Part shown: piece by piece, positions 39,201 through 46,276 of the stretch
Layout: each line of letters starts with the position of its first letter
Numbering within the stretch: the first letter of the stretch is position 1
Origin: a candidate division KSB1 bacterium
Lineage (GTDB): Bacteria; Zhuqueibacterota; Zhuqueibacteria; Zhuqueibacterales; Zhuqueibacteraceae
Direction: 5' to 3'
Length of the DNA: 64,000 nt
NCBI GenBank assembly: GCA_034506175.1
Contig: JAPDQB010000022.1
Location: forward strand, 1-64,000
Program-made: the position numbers and the translations under genes
The notes under the pieces: generated by a model
Database searches by the model: none
What the model saw: the letters and a program-made list of their open reading frames with translations, nothing else
Told to the model about the DNA's origin: nothing

Positions 39201-41602
39201 AAGCCAGCGACTCGCAAGTCGAGTACGGGTTGACGGCCGGCTACGGTTCTTCGTCTCCGCTCGATGCAGCGCTGGTCACCTCACACACGGTGACGCTTTC
39301 CGGTTTGCAGCCGAACACCACCTATCACTACCGCGTCAAATCCAAAGATGCCGCCGGCAATCTTGCGGTTTCAGGCAATTTTACTTTTGCCACCGCGCCG
39401 GCAACCGTTGTGAATTTAAATTCTCCCAACGGCGGGGAATGGTGGTTTGCCGGGACGAATCAGCAAATTACTTGGAGCGGGTCCAGCTCGATTACGAATG
39501 TGAAGCTGGAATTTTCACACAATGCCGGCGCGACTTGGCGCACGATCGCGACGAGCGCGCCCAACAACGGCTCGTACAATTGGCAAGCGCCGGATACGGT
39601 GTCGAATACCTGCCTGATTCGGGTTTCCGATGCTGCCAACGCGAACGTCGCCGATGTGAGTGATGGAACGTTTTTCATCGCGCCCAGCGCCCTGGTCAAT
39701 TTCACGCCTTCTCCGAGCAATCCCGTGCTGGATCCTGGCCCGCCGGGCAGTTGGGACGAAAATATTCGCGAGCGCGGCTGGGTCATGTATGAAAACGGCG
39801 TGTATTATATGTGGTATGGCGGCTGGCAAGGCGCCTACGATCTTTCGGTTCCCCAGCTTCTCAAATTAGGTTACGCCTCATCCACCGACGGCATCAACTG
39901 GACGAAACACGCCGGCAATCCGGTTCACAGCCAGGATTGGACCGAGGACGTGGTGGTCGTCAAAGACGGCAACACGTATTATCTTTACGCCGAAAATGAA
40001 TATACCGGCGACGGTGACGGCGCGTTGATCGATCTTTATACCTCGACCGACAGAATTAATTGGACGCGCTATGGGACGGTTCTTCGTCCCAGCGGTAGTG
40101 GCTGGGAAGCGGGCGATGTGGGAACGCCGACGGTGTGGAAGGAAGGCGATACCTGGTACATGCTGTACGAGGGATTAGGCGCCGGCTTTGCCGGTCAAGT
40201 GGGTTTGGCAACTTCGAGCGACGGCAAAAACTGGACACGATACGCCAATAATCCGGTGCTTTCCCACGCGAATGCGAGCCGGGATATTGCCATCGACAGC
40301 ATCATCAAAATCAACGGGGTTTATTACGCGTATGGCCATTACGACTCCGGCGGGCACGACTGGGTGGGCGGCCTGTTTACCTCGACGAATCTTACGGCGT
40401 GGAGCGCTTACCCCGGCAACCCGATTGTCTACAACTCGCCGGTGATCGTCGATGCCGGCGTCCAATATCGCTTGTACGGGCTGACTTCCAGCTCGGTGGC
40501 GCCGTATCATGTGGCGCTTTCACCAATTACCAATGACCTCACCCCGCCGCTGATTTCAAACGTGGCGGCAAACGGCATAACGACTTCGGCGGCAACGATC
40601 AGTTGGACAACCGACGAAGCCAGCGACTCGCAGGTGGAATATGGTTTGACCACGAGTTACGGCGCTTCAACTTCGCTCAATTCAGCATTAGTGACTTCGC
40701 ACGCAGCGACTTTGTCCGGCTTGCAGCCGAATACGACGTATCATTATCGCGTCAAATCGAAAGACGCCGCCGGCAATCTCGCAGTTTCAGGCAATTTTAC
40801 TTTTACAACAGCGCCGCCAGCCCCGGCCTTTGAGGTGACGCTCGAAGCGGAAAACATGCCGGTCAAAACCGGCGGCGGGTCGCGTCCGCCGGGTTGGGCG
40901 CTGTGGAACAATGGCCATCTCGCTCAAACCGTCAATTTTCCCAGCAGCGATTCGTATCGTTTCACCTTGCGGGCTTACGGCAGTTTCGCCGCCGGCGAGT
41001 GGTCGAAAGCCGAGCTGCGCATCAATCAAGTGGCCCGGGCGACCATCTCGGTGAACACTTCGGCTTACACCGAATTTACCGCGACGTTTAGTGTCAACGC
41101 CGGCTCGCAGGAAGTGGCGGTGGCGTTTATCAACGACCTGTACAGCCCGCCGGACGACCGCAATTTGTACGTCGACTGGCTGCGGATTCAATCCGCCGGC
41201 GCCGCAGTGGCAGCGGCTGTTTCGGACGATGCCGATGGAAAAGCCGCGCCGTCATCGGCGGCCAAAGAATTTATCCCTCGGGATGAAACGATTCCCAGCC
41301 AATTGGCGTTACAAGCTTATCCGAATCCCCTGCGGGTGTCTGCCTTCAACACCGCCACGATTGTGCTGGCCTTGCCGCAACGCGCCGAAATCGAGCTGCA
41401 CGTCTTTGATGCAGCCGGGCGCCGCGCGCACGAATGGCCGGCGGGCGCCTACGCGGCGGGCCATCACGAGCTGATCTGGAACGGCAGAAACCGCGAGGGA
41501 CAAGGCTTAAGCACCGGCGTTTATTTTCTGCGGCTGCGCCATCGCCCGGAGAACACCGCCGCCTGGTCGCATATCGTGCGCCGGGTGTTGATTGTGAAAT
41601 AA
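33272..41602 (+). CDS. Giant secreted multidomain glycan-active protein
   Basis: 2776 residues; signal peptide 1-30 (cleavage GAFAQ). Order: DUF5060-like beta domain (about 45-130); DUF4038/apiosidase-like barrel (about 150-440, with 'TPFLLMGETNWDAM', 'NVFWVLAGDYS', and candidate nucleophile Glu in 'KPVLNAEYGYH'); PF12904-type collagen-binding-like domain (about 450-545); Fn3; carbohydrate-binding-like domain (about 650-770, 'WVEAESMPIKT'); three units of two Fn3 plus one LamG/DUF1349-like domain (770-1950); Fn3; Ig-like domain; five-bladed propeller like GH43/GH32 (about 2140-2420, 'YYMWYGGWQ', 'SSTDGINWTKH'); Fn3; second binding domain ('LEAENMPVKT'); FlgD-like sorting tail (AYPNPLRV). Likely degrades or grips plant-type polysaccharide outside the cell. 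The barrel's first acid is Asp where relatives often have Glu. Confidence 0.88.
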   Translation: MKGQARFLSSSFRAGAAISIFILGTTGAFAQKDDEAQPNLTTTPAALQSGVLLYKPFEIQLSTTTNYGNPYHDASLTGVFTSPSGQQMRLKGFWNGGRNWVVRFAPTEVGSWTYRTESSDGSLVTSGTFEAQANPAKRGFVRASPSRRYQFEYSDGTPFLLMGETNWDAMTGGVGFESRFKPFVNLRVSQNFNAFNTMVVQNRYDYQSNEGGPPYEMLNSNTRNYDRLNPGFFQWVDRRVAYADSMGMVSILFFTWAEELRQMPRDAYKRLALYIVSRYAAYNVFWVLAGDYSVYFDDPPLYREVGNAVAEADPYGHPISIHPGDGRSNLEFGNDGWLGYVMYQHRDAGEFLADSIRVARVYNKPVLNAEYGYHLPNHVHAHGLLHDAHYTRTGGWMIFNAGGYFVSGFQHTYYDPDEHYDDDLDTRWDLSEPQDLEAGRQHTVFYRFFHDHTSWWELDPHPDLARPGGPLDGQTELLAKPGSEYVAYNVRGGRMRLQLPANQYFSLAWFDPVAGTLQPGRVFQSTGEAVLLMPSSDSDAAALLRAAAPPSVTTDGGVTNLQSQQLNIRQARFSWQTPEPSDSRLDLQKPDGSRVQYLDNRETTQHEIIVDGLLPDINYTATVASQTADRREWKSSPVSLRTSVVVMDQWVEAESMPIKTVGHAEPPGWNLNADGHLAISLNFPQTGPYRFVVRSRSEHRDGWPNLALQVDNSTLANVSINSAVFKTFTVENNINAGTRQVKLAFTNHFEDRQLIVDWLHVQFIGATETQPPIISNVTATNFTSSSAHITWSTDEPADSQVEYGLTTSYGSSSLPDPALVTSHTVTLSGLQPNTTYHYRVKSKDAAGNLSTSGDFTFTTLPVDVTPPEITKVAANNISASTATINWNTNEAGDSQVEYGLTTSYGSSSSLDAALVTSHSVTLSNLQPNTTYHYRVKSKDAAGNLATSNDFTFTTGFTTTLFADDFNAATIDTNKWNKGTNAGNQSLVASSRLELRSQGSETGWVITRHAYAAKNTIVSVKVVQPNNDGDLGISPTFNLASKYGVYDQPNWYRFYVYRNSNSGPYRLFVQWKKSSVEDGLDVTGSLVINGAVYLRLRFDETNIHFEASLDGVNWTDTYTEAFGLPGYTLDSNFYYELAAYNTPAKGVLTVDDFAIMNTSSTQDTQPPQISGVATQNITNVNAQIIWQTNEASDSQVEYGLTASYGSSSPLDPALVNSHSVTLANLQPNTTYHYRVKSKDAAGNLSTSGDFTFTTLPADVTPPEITNVAANNISASTATINWNTNEASDSQVEYGLTTGYGSSSPLDATLVTSHSVTLSNLQPNTTYHYRVKSKDAAGNLATSNDFTFTTGFTTTLFADDFNAATIDTNKWNKGTNAGNQSLVASSRLELRSQGSETGWVITRHAYAAKNTIVSVKVVQPNNDGDLGISPTFNLASRYGLYDQPNWYRFYVYRNSSSGPYRLFVQWKKSSVEDGLDVTGSLVINGAVYLRLRFDETNIHFEASLDGVNWTDTYTEAFGLPGHTLDSNFYYELAAYNTSSKGVLAVDDFAINTSASTPDTQPPQISGVAAQNITTTGAQIVWQTNEASDSQVEYGLTASYGSSSPLDPALVNSHSVTLANLQPNTTYHYRVKSKDAAGNLSTSGDFTFTTLPADVTPPEITNVAANNISASTATINWNTNEASDSQVEYGLTTGYGSSSPLDATLVTSHSVTLSNLQPNTTYHYRVKSKDAAGNLATSNDFTFTTGFTTTLFADDFNAATIDTNKWNKGTNAGNQSLVASSRLELRSQGSETGWVITRHAYAAKNTIVSVKVVQPNNDGDLGISPTFNLASRYGLYDQPNWYRFYVYRNSSSGPYRLFVQWKKSSVEDGLDVTGSLVINGAVYLRLRFDETNIHFEASLDGVNWTDTYTEAFGLPGHTLDSNFYYELAAYNTSSKGVLAVDDFAINTSASTPDTQPPQISGVTAQNITTTGAQIFWQTDEASDSQVEYGLTAGYGSSSPLDAALVTSHTVTLSGLQPNTTYHYRVKSKDAAGNLAVSGNFTFATAPATVVNLNSPNGGEWWFAGTNQQITWSGSSSITNVKLEFSHNAGATWRTIATSAPNNGSYNWQAPDTVSNTCLIRVSDAANANVADVSDGTFFIAPSALVNFTPSPSNPVLDPGPPGSWDENIRERGWVMYENGVYYMWYGGWQGAYDLSVPQLLKLGYASSTDGINWTKHAGNPVHSQDWTEDVVVVKDGNTYYLYAENEYTGDGDGALIDLYTSTDRINWTRYGTVLRPSGSGWEAGDVGTPTVWKEGDTWYMLYEGLGAGFAGQVGLATSSDGKNWTRYANNPVLSHANASRDIAIDSIIKINGVYYAYGHYDSGGHDWVGGLFTSTNLTAWSAYPGNPIVYNSPVIVDAGVQYRLYGLTSSSVAPYHVALSPITNDLTPPLISNVAANGITTSAATISWTTDEASDSQVEYGLTTSYGASTSLNSALVTSHAATLSGLQPNTTYHYRVKSKDAAGNLAVSGNFTFTTAPPAPAFEVTLEAENMPVKTGGGSRPPGWALWNNGHLAQTVNFPSSDSYRFTLRAYGSFAAGEWSKAELRINQVARATISVNTSAYTEFTATFSVNAGSQEVAVAFINDLYSPPDDRNLYVDWLRIQSAGAAVAAAVSDDADGKAAPSSAAKEFIPRDETIPSQLALQAYPNPLRVSAFNTATIVLALPQRAEIELHVFDAAGRRAHEWPAGAYAAGHHELIWNGRNREGQGLSTGVYFLRLRHRPENTAAWSHIVRRVLIVK
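35576..39121 (+). repeat. 1182-bp tandem repeat, three units, within the giant gene
   Basis: Units 35576-36757, 36758-37939 and 37940-39121 (394 codons each) keep exact length and frame; a partial fourth unit follows to about 39395. Each encodes Fn3-Fn3-LamG-like. Unit 1 differs from the others at scattered sites. Units 2 and 3 appear identical by eye from about 36820/38002 to near their ends, differing only in the first 60 or so bases. Recent duplication or gene conversion is implied. Confidence 0.92.
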
Positions 41603-41850
41603 ACCAAAACGTAACAGTCAGAATATTCCGTGAGCCAAATTTTCAGACAAGCTGAAGACTGGAACCCTATGGATAGCAAAAACTTCAAAAGGCTTTTTAA
41701 AACACGGAGTATGGCGTTCACGGAGCATCACGGAGAAAAACTTTTAGAAAATATTTATTGCTCTCTGTGTTTGATTAAATTTTGAATCAAGAAAACTTTC
41801 AAAATTTTATCTAACTTTTTGGCATTAAACAGAACCTTGCTTTTGACGTC
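41603..41850. other. Gap after the giant gene
   Basis: No gene seen. It includes ACGGAG-type words (near 41703-41735) of the kind often found in dispersed intergenic repeats, then AT-rich sequence leading into the left inverted repeat. Confidence 0.4.
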
Positions 41851-41997
41851 TTACTCTGTTACAAGTGATATCTTTGCAAAAAAAGCAAAGACTTTTGGCT
41901 CACAGAATTGTAACTCTCACAGAAAAAAATCATTTCGGTGAGAGTTCCTTTTCTGTGAGCGAGTAAATCTTTTGGGTTGCGGCTTGTCCGCGTTGGG
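41851..41997 (+). repeat. Left copy of 147-bp inverted repeat (cassette boundary)
   Basis: Near-perfect reverse complement of 43785-43931, with only a few mismatches seen. Internally it folds: 9-bp arms 41899-41907/41951-41959 and 9-bp arms 41912-41920/41938-41946 form one long interrupted hairpin, and CTTTGC/GCAAAG around a run of A forms a second. No transposase motif is inside. The two copies face inward around the TonB and GH5 genes. Confidence 0.92.
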
Positions 41998-42023
41998 TTT
42001 TACAAACTGATTTGTAATTTTAG

Positions 42024-42665
42024 ATGATGCAAACCACCGGCACAAAAATCCCGCTCTTCGATCTGCCGCGATTGACCTACCGCCGCCGGTCGGAATTGGG
42101 GCTGATTTTTTCCCTGTCGCTGATGCTGCTGCTGTTTTTCTTTTTGCGCGATGTCCGCATGCCGGTAACGGTGCGCGAGGCCGAGCCGATTATCCTGACC
42201 GTCGAGAATATCCCGCAAACGCGGCAGGCCGGGGCCCGGCGTCCGCCGCCGCCCAAGCCGGCGATTCCGATACCCATCGACAGCGAGCTGATTCCTGAAG
42301 ATGAAACCATCGAGCCGACAACCATCGATCTGCAATCGGTGGGCGCCGCGGCTTCGGCGGGCAATGCCGACGCCCTCGGCGGCGGACAACTCATTCCGCC
42401 GCGACCGCTGGCGTTCGTCGTGCCGGAATATCCCGAAGAAGATCGCAAGAAAAATCTTCGTGGCGAGGTTAAAATCAGCCTGGAGATCGACGTCACCGGC
42501 AAGGTGGTGCAAGCGGTAGTGATTGAAAACACCACCGGCAGCCCGCGCTGCGCCCAAGCCGCCTTGCGCGCCGCCCTCGCCAGCCGCTTCACGCCCGCCC
42601 GCAACGCTCAAGGCCCGGTGCGCTTTTGGCTGATTCAACCATATACTTTTGATTTGAAGAATTAA
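42024..42665 (+). CDS. TonB-like energy transducer
   Basis: A 213-residue inner-membrane protein that would pass proton-motive energy to outer-membrane receptors. Seen: a cytoplasmic N-terminus, one membrane helix (LGLIFSLSLMLLLFFFL, about 25-41), a proline-rich periplasmic spacer (RRPPPPKPAIPIPID), and a C-terminal TonB domain (about 130-210) with 'PEYPEEDRKKNLRGEVKISLEIDVTGKV', 'GSPRCAQAALRAALASRFTPA' and 'VRFWLIQPYTF'. No ExbB/ExbD or receptor gene is adjacent. With the GH5 gene it is enclosed by 147-bp inverted repeats, so its place here may be the result of movement. Confidence 0.93.
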   Translation: MMQTTGTKIPLFDLPRLTYRRRSELGLIFSLSLMLLLFFFLRDVRMPVTVREAEPIILTVENIPQTRQAGARRPPPPKPAIPIPIDSELIPEDETIEPTTIDLQSVGAAASAGNADALGGGQLIPPRPLAFVVPEYPEEDRKKNLRGEVKISLEIDVTGKVVQAVVIENTTGSPRCAQAALRAALASRFTPARNAQGPVRFWLIQPYTFDLKN

Positions 42666-42709
42666 AAATCAGTTTTTAATGATTGAATTCACCCCCATAA
42701 AGGTCAAAA

Positions 42710-43768
42710 ATGAACTTGTCGAAAACGCCCAGCAAGCGCATCGTGGCGTGGACTGCGCTTGTTCTGCTTGCAGCCGGCTGTTCCGAACAAGCGGTGTCGC
42801 CTGACGAGGGAACATCACCAACGGGTTTGGATCCCTTCGCGCAAAATGCAAAATTAGGGCGCGGCATGAATTTGGGCAACGCGCTGGAAGCGCCGAATGA
42901 AGGTGAGTGGGGCGTAACTCTTCAAAGCAGGTATTTCGATCTGATCAAAAGCGCCGGGTTCAATTCCGTGCGGATTCCGATTCGTTGGTCGGCGCATGCG
43001 GCGGCGAGTGCGCCGTATGCCATCAGCAACAGCTTTTTACAACGCGTCGATTGGGCCGTCGATCAGGCGCTGTCGAGAAAACTGGCGGTGGTTATCAACA
43101 TTCATCATTACGAAGAAATCATGACCAATCCGCCGGCGCAGCGGGCGAGATTTCTCGCGATCTGGCAGCAGCTTGCCAGTCATTATAAAAATTATTCCGG
43201 CGATCTTTTTTTTGAGCTGCTCAATGAGCCGAATGGCTCGTTGACGATCGAGCTGTGGAATCAATATTTGCAGGAGGCCATTGCCACGATCCGCCAAACC
43301 AATCCCGGCAGAATAATCATTGTGGGACCGGGATATTGGTATTATATTGGTTTGCTCAACACGCTCGCGCTTCCGGCAGGTGACCGGAATCTGATTGTGG
43401 CGTTTCATTATTACAACCCATTTCAATTCACCCATCAAGGCGCGGAATGGGTGGCCGGCAGCACTGCCTGGCTCGGCACGCGCTGGACCGGCACCGCTGC
43501 GGAGCGGCAGGCGATTCAACAAGAATTTGCAGCGGCGGCGCAATGGGGCGCGGCGAATCAGCGCCCTTTGAATTTGGGAGAATTTGGTGCGTACAGCAAA
43601 GCCGATATGACTTCACGCGCACTATGGACTGAAGCCGTCGCCCGCACTGCCGAGGCCCATGGCATAAGCTGGCATTACTGGGAGTTCATTGCCGGCTTCG
43701 GCGTTTATAATGGCACGGCGAATGATTGGAATTATTCGTTGCTCAATGCGCTGATGCCTAAAACGTAA
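42710..43768 (+). CDS. GH5 family cellulase/endoglucanase-like lipoprotein
   Basis: A 352-residue glycoside hydrolase that would cut beta-1,4-glucan or related chains. The start is a lipoprotein signal with lipobox 'LLAAGCS' (Cys at about 24), so it should be anchored to a membrane facing outward. The barrel has GH5 marks: 'GRGMNLGNALEAP', 'GFNSVRIPIRWS', 'VVINIHHYEE', acid/base Glu in 'FFELLNEPNG', 'VAFHYYNPFQFTHQG' and nucleophile Glu in 'PLNLGEFGAYS', ending 'SWHYWEFIAGFGVYN'. No binding module. It starts 44 bases after the TonB gene, likely co-transcribed, and ends 16 bases before the right inverted repeat. Confidence 0.94.
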   Translation: MNLSKTPSKRIVAWTALVLLAAGCSEQAVSPDEGTSPTGLDPFAQNAKLGRGMNLGNALEAPNEGEWGVTLQSRYFDLIKSAGFNSVRIPIRWSAHAAASAPYAISNSFLQRVDWAVDQALSRKLAVVINIHHYEEIMTNPPAQRARFLAIWQQLASHYKNYSGDLFFELLNEPNGSLTIELWNQYLQEAIATIRQTNPGRIIIVGPGYWYYIGLLNTLALPAGDRNLIVAFHYYNPFQFTHQGAEWVAGSTAWLGTRWTGTAAERQAIQQEFAAAAQWGAANQRPLNLGEFGAYSKADMTSRALWTEAVARTAEAHGISWHYWEFIAGFGVYNGTANDWNYSLLNALMPKT

Positions 43769-43784
43769 TTCGTAACACGTAATC

Positions 43785-43931
43785 CCCAACGCGGACAAGC
43801 CGCAACCAAAAAGATTTACTCGCTCACAGAAAAGGAACTCTCACCGAAATGATTTTTTTCTGTGAGAGTTACAATTCTGTGAACCAAAAGTCTTTGCTTT
43901 TTTTGCAAAGATATCACTTGTAACAGAGTAA
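43785..43931 (-). repeat. Right copy of 147-bp inverted repeat (cassette boundary)
   Basis: Reverse complement of the left copy at 41851-41997, same length. A C-to-T change in the outer hairpin arm (GGTTCACAG against GGCTCACAG on the shared strand) breaks one base pair. The repeat ends 51 bases before a truncated nucleotidyltransferase gene. Confidence 0.92.
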
Positions 43932-43982
43932 ATCATGCGACAGTGCACTGGGGGGCGTCGGAAAACTTGCAGGCGGTGAGTT

Positions 43983-44207
43983 TCATATGAAAAGCCCATC
44001 CACTTTACGTCGAAGCATACGACTCGCTTCTTCGCCATCTTTAATGATAAAAAGATCGATGTCGCTATTGTTATGAAAATCCCGGCGAGCGCAAGAGCCA
44101 TAAAGAATGATTTTTTCCGGTTGAATCTCGCGGACAATTTTCTCGACAATCTATTCGATCAATTCCGGCGTAGTTTTTTCCGTGCGCAACTTTTCGTCGA
44201 TGATCAT
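43983..44207 (-). pseudogene. Minimal nucleotidyltransferase (MntA-like), nonsense and truncated
   Basis: Starts 'MIIDEKLRTEKTTPELIE', meets TAG at 44151-44153, then continues in frame 'IVEKIVREIQPEKIILYGSCARRDFHNNSDIDLFII', which holds the complete nucleotidyltransferase motif (Gly-Ser...Asp-x-Asp). It ends abruptly after 'RRKVDGLFI', about 25-35 residues short, so the third catalytic Asp region is missing. Such proteins form antitoxin halves of HEPN/MNT pairs, or act alone. The missing 3' part lies toward the inverted repeat, so the repeat's arrival may have cut the gene. Confidence 0.78.
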
Positions 44208-44233
44208 AACGAGCACTTCATGAGAATAATGCG

Positions 44234-44725
44234 TTAAAACTTTTCCCCGGGCCGCACAAAATCCCCGCTTTTCCCGCCGCTTTTTTTCACCACTCGAATA
44301 TCGCCGATCACCATCATTTTGTCAACGGCTTTGCACATGTCGTAAAGCGTCAGGGCTGCGACGCTGACGGCGGTGAGCGCTTCCATTTCCACGCCGGTTT
44401 GGCCGTGGCAGCGCGCCGTGGCTTCAATTTCCAGGCTATTTTTTGCCGGCGTGATCTGCACGTCGACGAAATCGAGGCCGAGCGGATGGCAAAGCGGGAT
44501 CAGCGCCGCCGTCTGTTTCGCGGCCATGATGCCGGCCAGTCGCGCGGCTTCGATGGCATTGCCCTTCGGCAGGGCGTTTTGTTGCAACAAGCGCAGCGTT
44601 TCTGCTTGCAGCTCGAGGCGGCCTCGCGCGACGGTCTCGCGTCGCGTCGCCGCTTTCTCGCCGACGTCCACCATCGTGGCTTGGCCTTCGACGTTGAGAT
44701 GGCTGAATTTTTGTTGAGATGGCAT
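44234..44725 (-). CDS. moaC: Cyclic pyranopterin monophosphate synthase
   Basis: Molybdenum-cofactor synthesis: converts the 8-oxo GTP product of MoaA to cyclic pyranopterin monophosphate. 163 residues from the Met at 44725 ('MPSQQKFSHLNVEGQATMVDVGEKA', the family's start); the frame is open upstream but that is not MoaC-like. Seen: 'GNAIEAARLAGIMAAKQTAALIPLCHPLGLDFV' and the active-site helix region 'GVEMEALTAVSVAALTLYDMCKAVDKMM', then 'KKSGGKSG' close to the C-terminus. Complete. No other moa gene is in the window. Confidence 0.97.
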   Translation of the reverse strand: MPSQQKFSHLNVEGQATMVDVGEKAATRRETVARGRLELQAETLRLLQQNALPKGNAIEAARLAGIMAAKQTAALIPLCHPLGLDFVDVQITPAKNSLEIEATARCHGQTGVEMEALTAVSVAALTLYDMCKAVDKMMVIGDIRVVKKSGGKSGDFVRPGEKF

Positions 44726-44761
44726 CGCAATAATCAAGCTGTATATTACCACGAAAATGCC

Positions 44762-44806
44762 GTAGCGCAGGCTTCCAGCCTGCATCAGACAAGATGTCTG
44801 CATTAC
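44762..44806. repeat. REP-like double palindrome
   Basis: Two small hairpins in a row: GCAGGCT/AGCCTGC (44767-44773, 44777-44783) and AGACA/TGTCT (44787-44791, 44795-44799), framed by GTAGCGCAG and CTGCATTAC. This is the form of dispersed REP elements in many environmental genomes. Only one copy is seen here. It lies just upstream of moaC. Confidence 0.6.
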
Positions 44807-44874
44807 GAATCATATCCCAAATTCACAACTATAAAAATGTAAAGAACTCGGGAGGGATTTTCAATGTATTTTTA

Positions 44875-45648
44875 TCAGGTCGTTGCTTGCTTGGCTTCAT
44901 CCCAAAGCACTTCCCATTTTTCCATCGGCATGTTATTCAAATCTTCTCCGGTGGTTTGCAGGCGTTCTTCAAGGTATCGAAACCGCCGGCTGAATTTTTC
45001 GCAGGCGCGGCGGAGGGCGTCTTCAGCGTTGAGATCAAGCCAACGGCCAACGTTCACCAGCGCGAAGAGAAGATCGCCAAATTCGTCCTCAATTTGATTG
45101 CCATCGCCGGATCGGCGGGCGTCTTCCAGTTCAGCTAATTCCGAGTGAAATTTTTGGATGACTTGCTCGATGTTCTCCCATTCGAATCCGATGGTGCCGG
45201 CCTTTTGCTGCAAGCGCTGCGCGCGCTGCAAAGCCGGTAGCGACACCGGAATACCGTCAATCACGGAATTTTTGCCTTCTGCCTTCTTCAGGTGTTCCCA
45301 CAAAATCTTTTGTTCGGCGGCAGAATTGACCTTGCGATCGCCGAAGACGTGCGGATGACGGCGGATCAATTTGCCGCTGATTTCCGCAATAACGTCGCCG
45401 ATCGTAAAACGCCCGTCTTCACCGGCAATCTGAGCGTGAAAAATCACTTGCAGCAGCAAATCGCCCAGCTCTTTTTGCAGCTCGCCATATTTCTCCTGGT
45501 CGATGGTTTCGAGCACTTCGTAGGTTTCTTCCAAAAGATAAGGCCGCAGCGATTGATGCGTTTGCTCGCGATCCCACGGACAGCCCTCCGGAGAGCGGAG
45601 CTTGGCCATAATTTCCACCAACTGCAAAAACTGTTGTGCGAGGGGCAT
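44875..45648 (-). CDS. mazG: Nucleoside triphosphate pyrophosphohydrolase MazG
   Basis: Hydrolyses NTPs or damaged dNTPs to monophosphates. 257 residues with two MazG domains. The first (about 1-110) has 'LRSPEGCPWDREQTHQSLRPYLLEETYEVLE' and 'GELQKELGDLLLQVIFHAQIA', with the metal-binding EExxE and ExxD sets. The second has 'FEWENIEQVIQKFHSELAELEDA' and 'EDEFGDLLFALVNVGRWL'. This is the standard form found in E. coli and many others. Alone on its strand here. Confidence 0.96.
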   Translation of the reverse strand: MPLAQQFLQLVEIMAKLRSPEGCPWDREQTHQSLRPYLLEETYEVLETIDQEKYGELQKELGDLLLQVIFHAQIAGEDGRFTIGDVIAEISGKLIRRHPHVFGDRKVNSAAEQKILWEHLKKAEGKNSVIDGIPVSLPALQRAQRLQQKAGTIGFEWENIEQVIQKFHSELAELEDARRSGDGNQIEDEFGDLLFALVNVGRWLDLNAEDALRRACEKFSRRFRYLEERLQTTGEDLNNMPMEKWEVLWDEAKQATT

Positions 45649-45919
45649 GGGTAATGGAGTTGGACATTATAGAGATCAATTCAAGACTTTTGTTTAAGAT
45701 AAGCATGCCTCAATCGGGAAACAAGAATTTTTCCGTTACATGCTGCCGGCAAATAAAATCCATCGCCATAAGATGGCATTGACAATCAAGGAAAGATTTC
45801 GTATTGTTATTTATCCCATTCGGACGCCAAAAAGTTTCCTCTGCAAATCGGCGCAATGTGTTTATGAAGCTACCATGCGGAAGAAGGCAATCTAGCGGCC
45901 AAACGCCAAGGAGCAGCAC

Positions 45920-46249
45920 ATGAGTAACAATATGATTCAGCAGCAAATCAACATCGAGCTCGGCGAAAAAGAGGCTGAGGGCATTTATTCTAATTTGGCC
46001 ATCATCAATCACACGCCGTCGGAATTCGTGATCGATTTCGTGCGTTTCTTTCCGGGCGTGCCGAAAGCGCGCGTGCATGCCCGCATCGTCATGACGCCGC
46101 AACATGCGAAATCATTGGTGCGTGCTTTATCCGAGAATATCGAACGCTATGAAAAAACGTTCGGCGAAATCAAGATTCTCGGCGATGACAAGCCGAAGGA
46201 GTTCGGTTTTAAACCGGCAGTTGAGAGTAATGTTGCAAGTCGTGAGTAG
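45920..46249 (+). CDS. DUF3467 family protein
   Basis: A 109-residue cytoplasmic protein matching DUF3467: 'INIELGEKEAEGIYSNLAIINHTPSEFVIDFVRFFPG', then 'KARVHARIVMTPQHAKSLVRALSENIERYEKTFGEI'. The family is widespread and of unknown function; it is compact and probably binds a partner. AAGGAG lies 6 bases before the ATG. No operon partner is evident; a sorting-tail remnant follows on the other strand. Confidence 0.9.
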   Translation: MSNNMIQQQINIELGEKEAEGIYSNLAIINHTPSEFVIDFVRFFPGVPKARVHARIVMTPQHAKSLVRALSENIERYEKTFGEIKILGDDKPKEFGFKPAVESNVASRE

Positions 46250-46276
46250 AATTTGACGTTTATAAAAAAGCCCATG

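Noticed and set aside
42024-43768. The inverted-repeat cassette as a classical insertion sequence
   Set aside because: Neither gene is a transposase or integrase, and the repeats are longer than, and structured unlike, typical IS termini.
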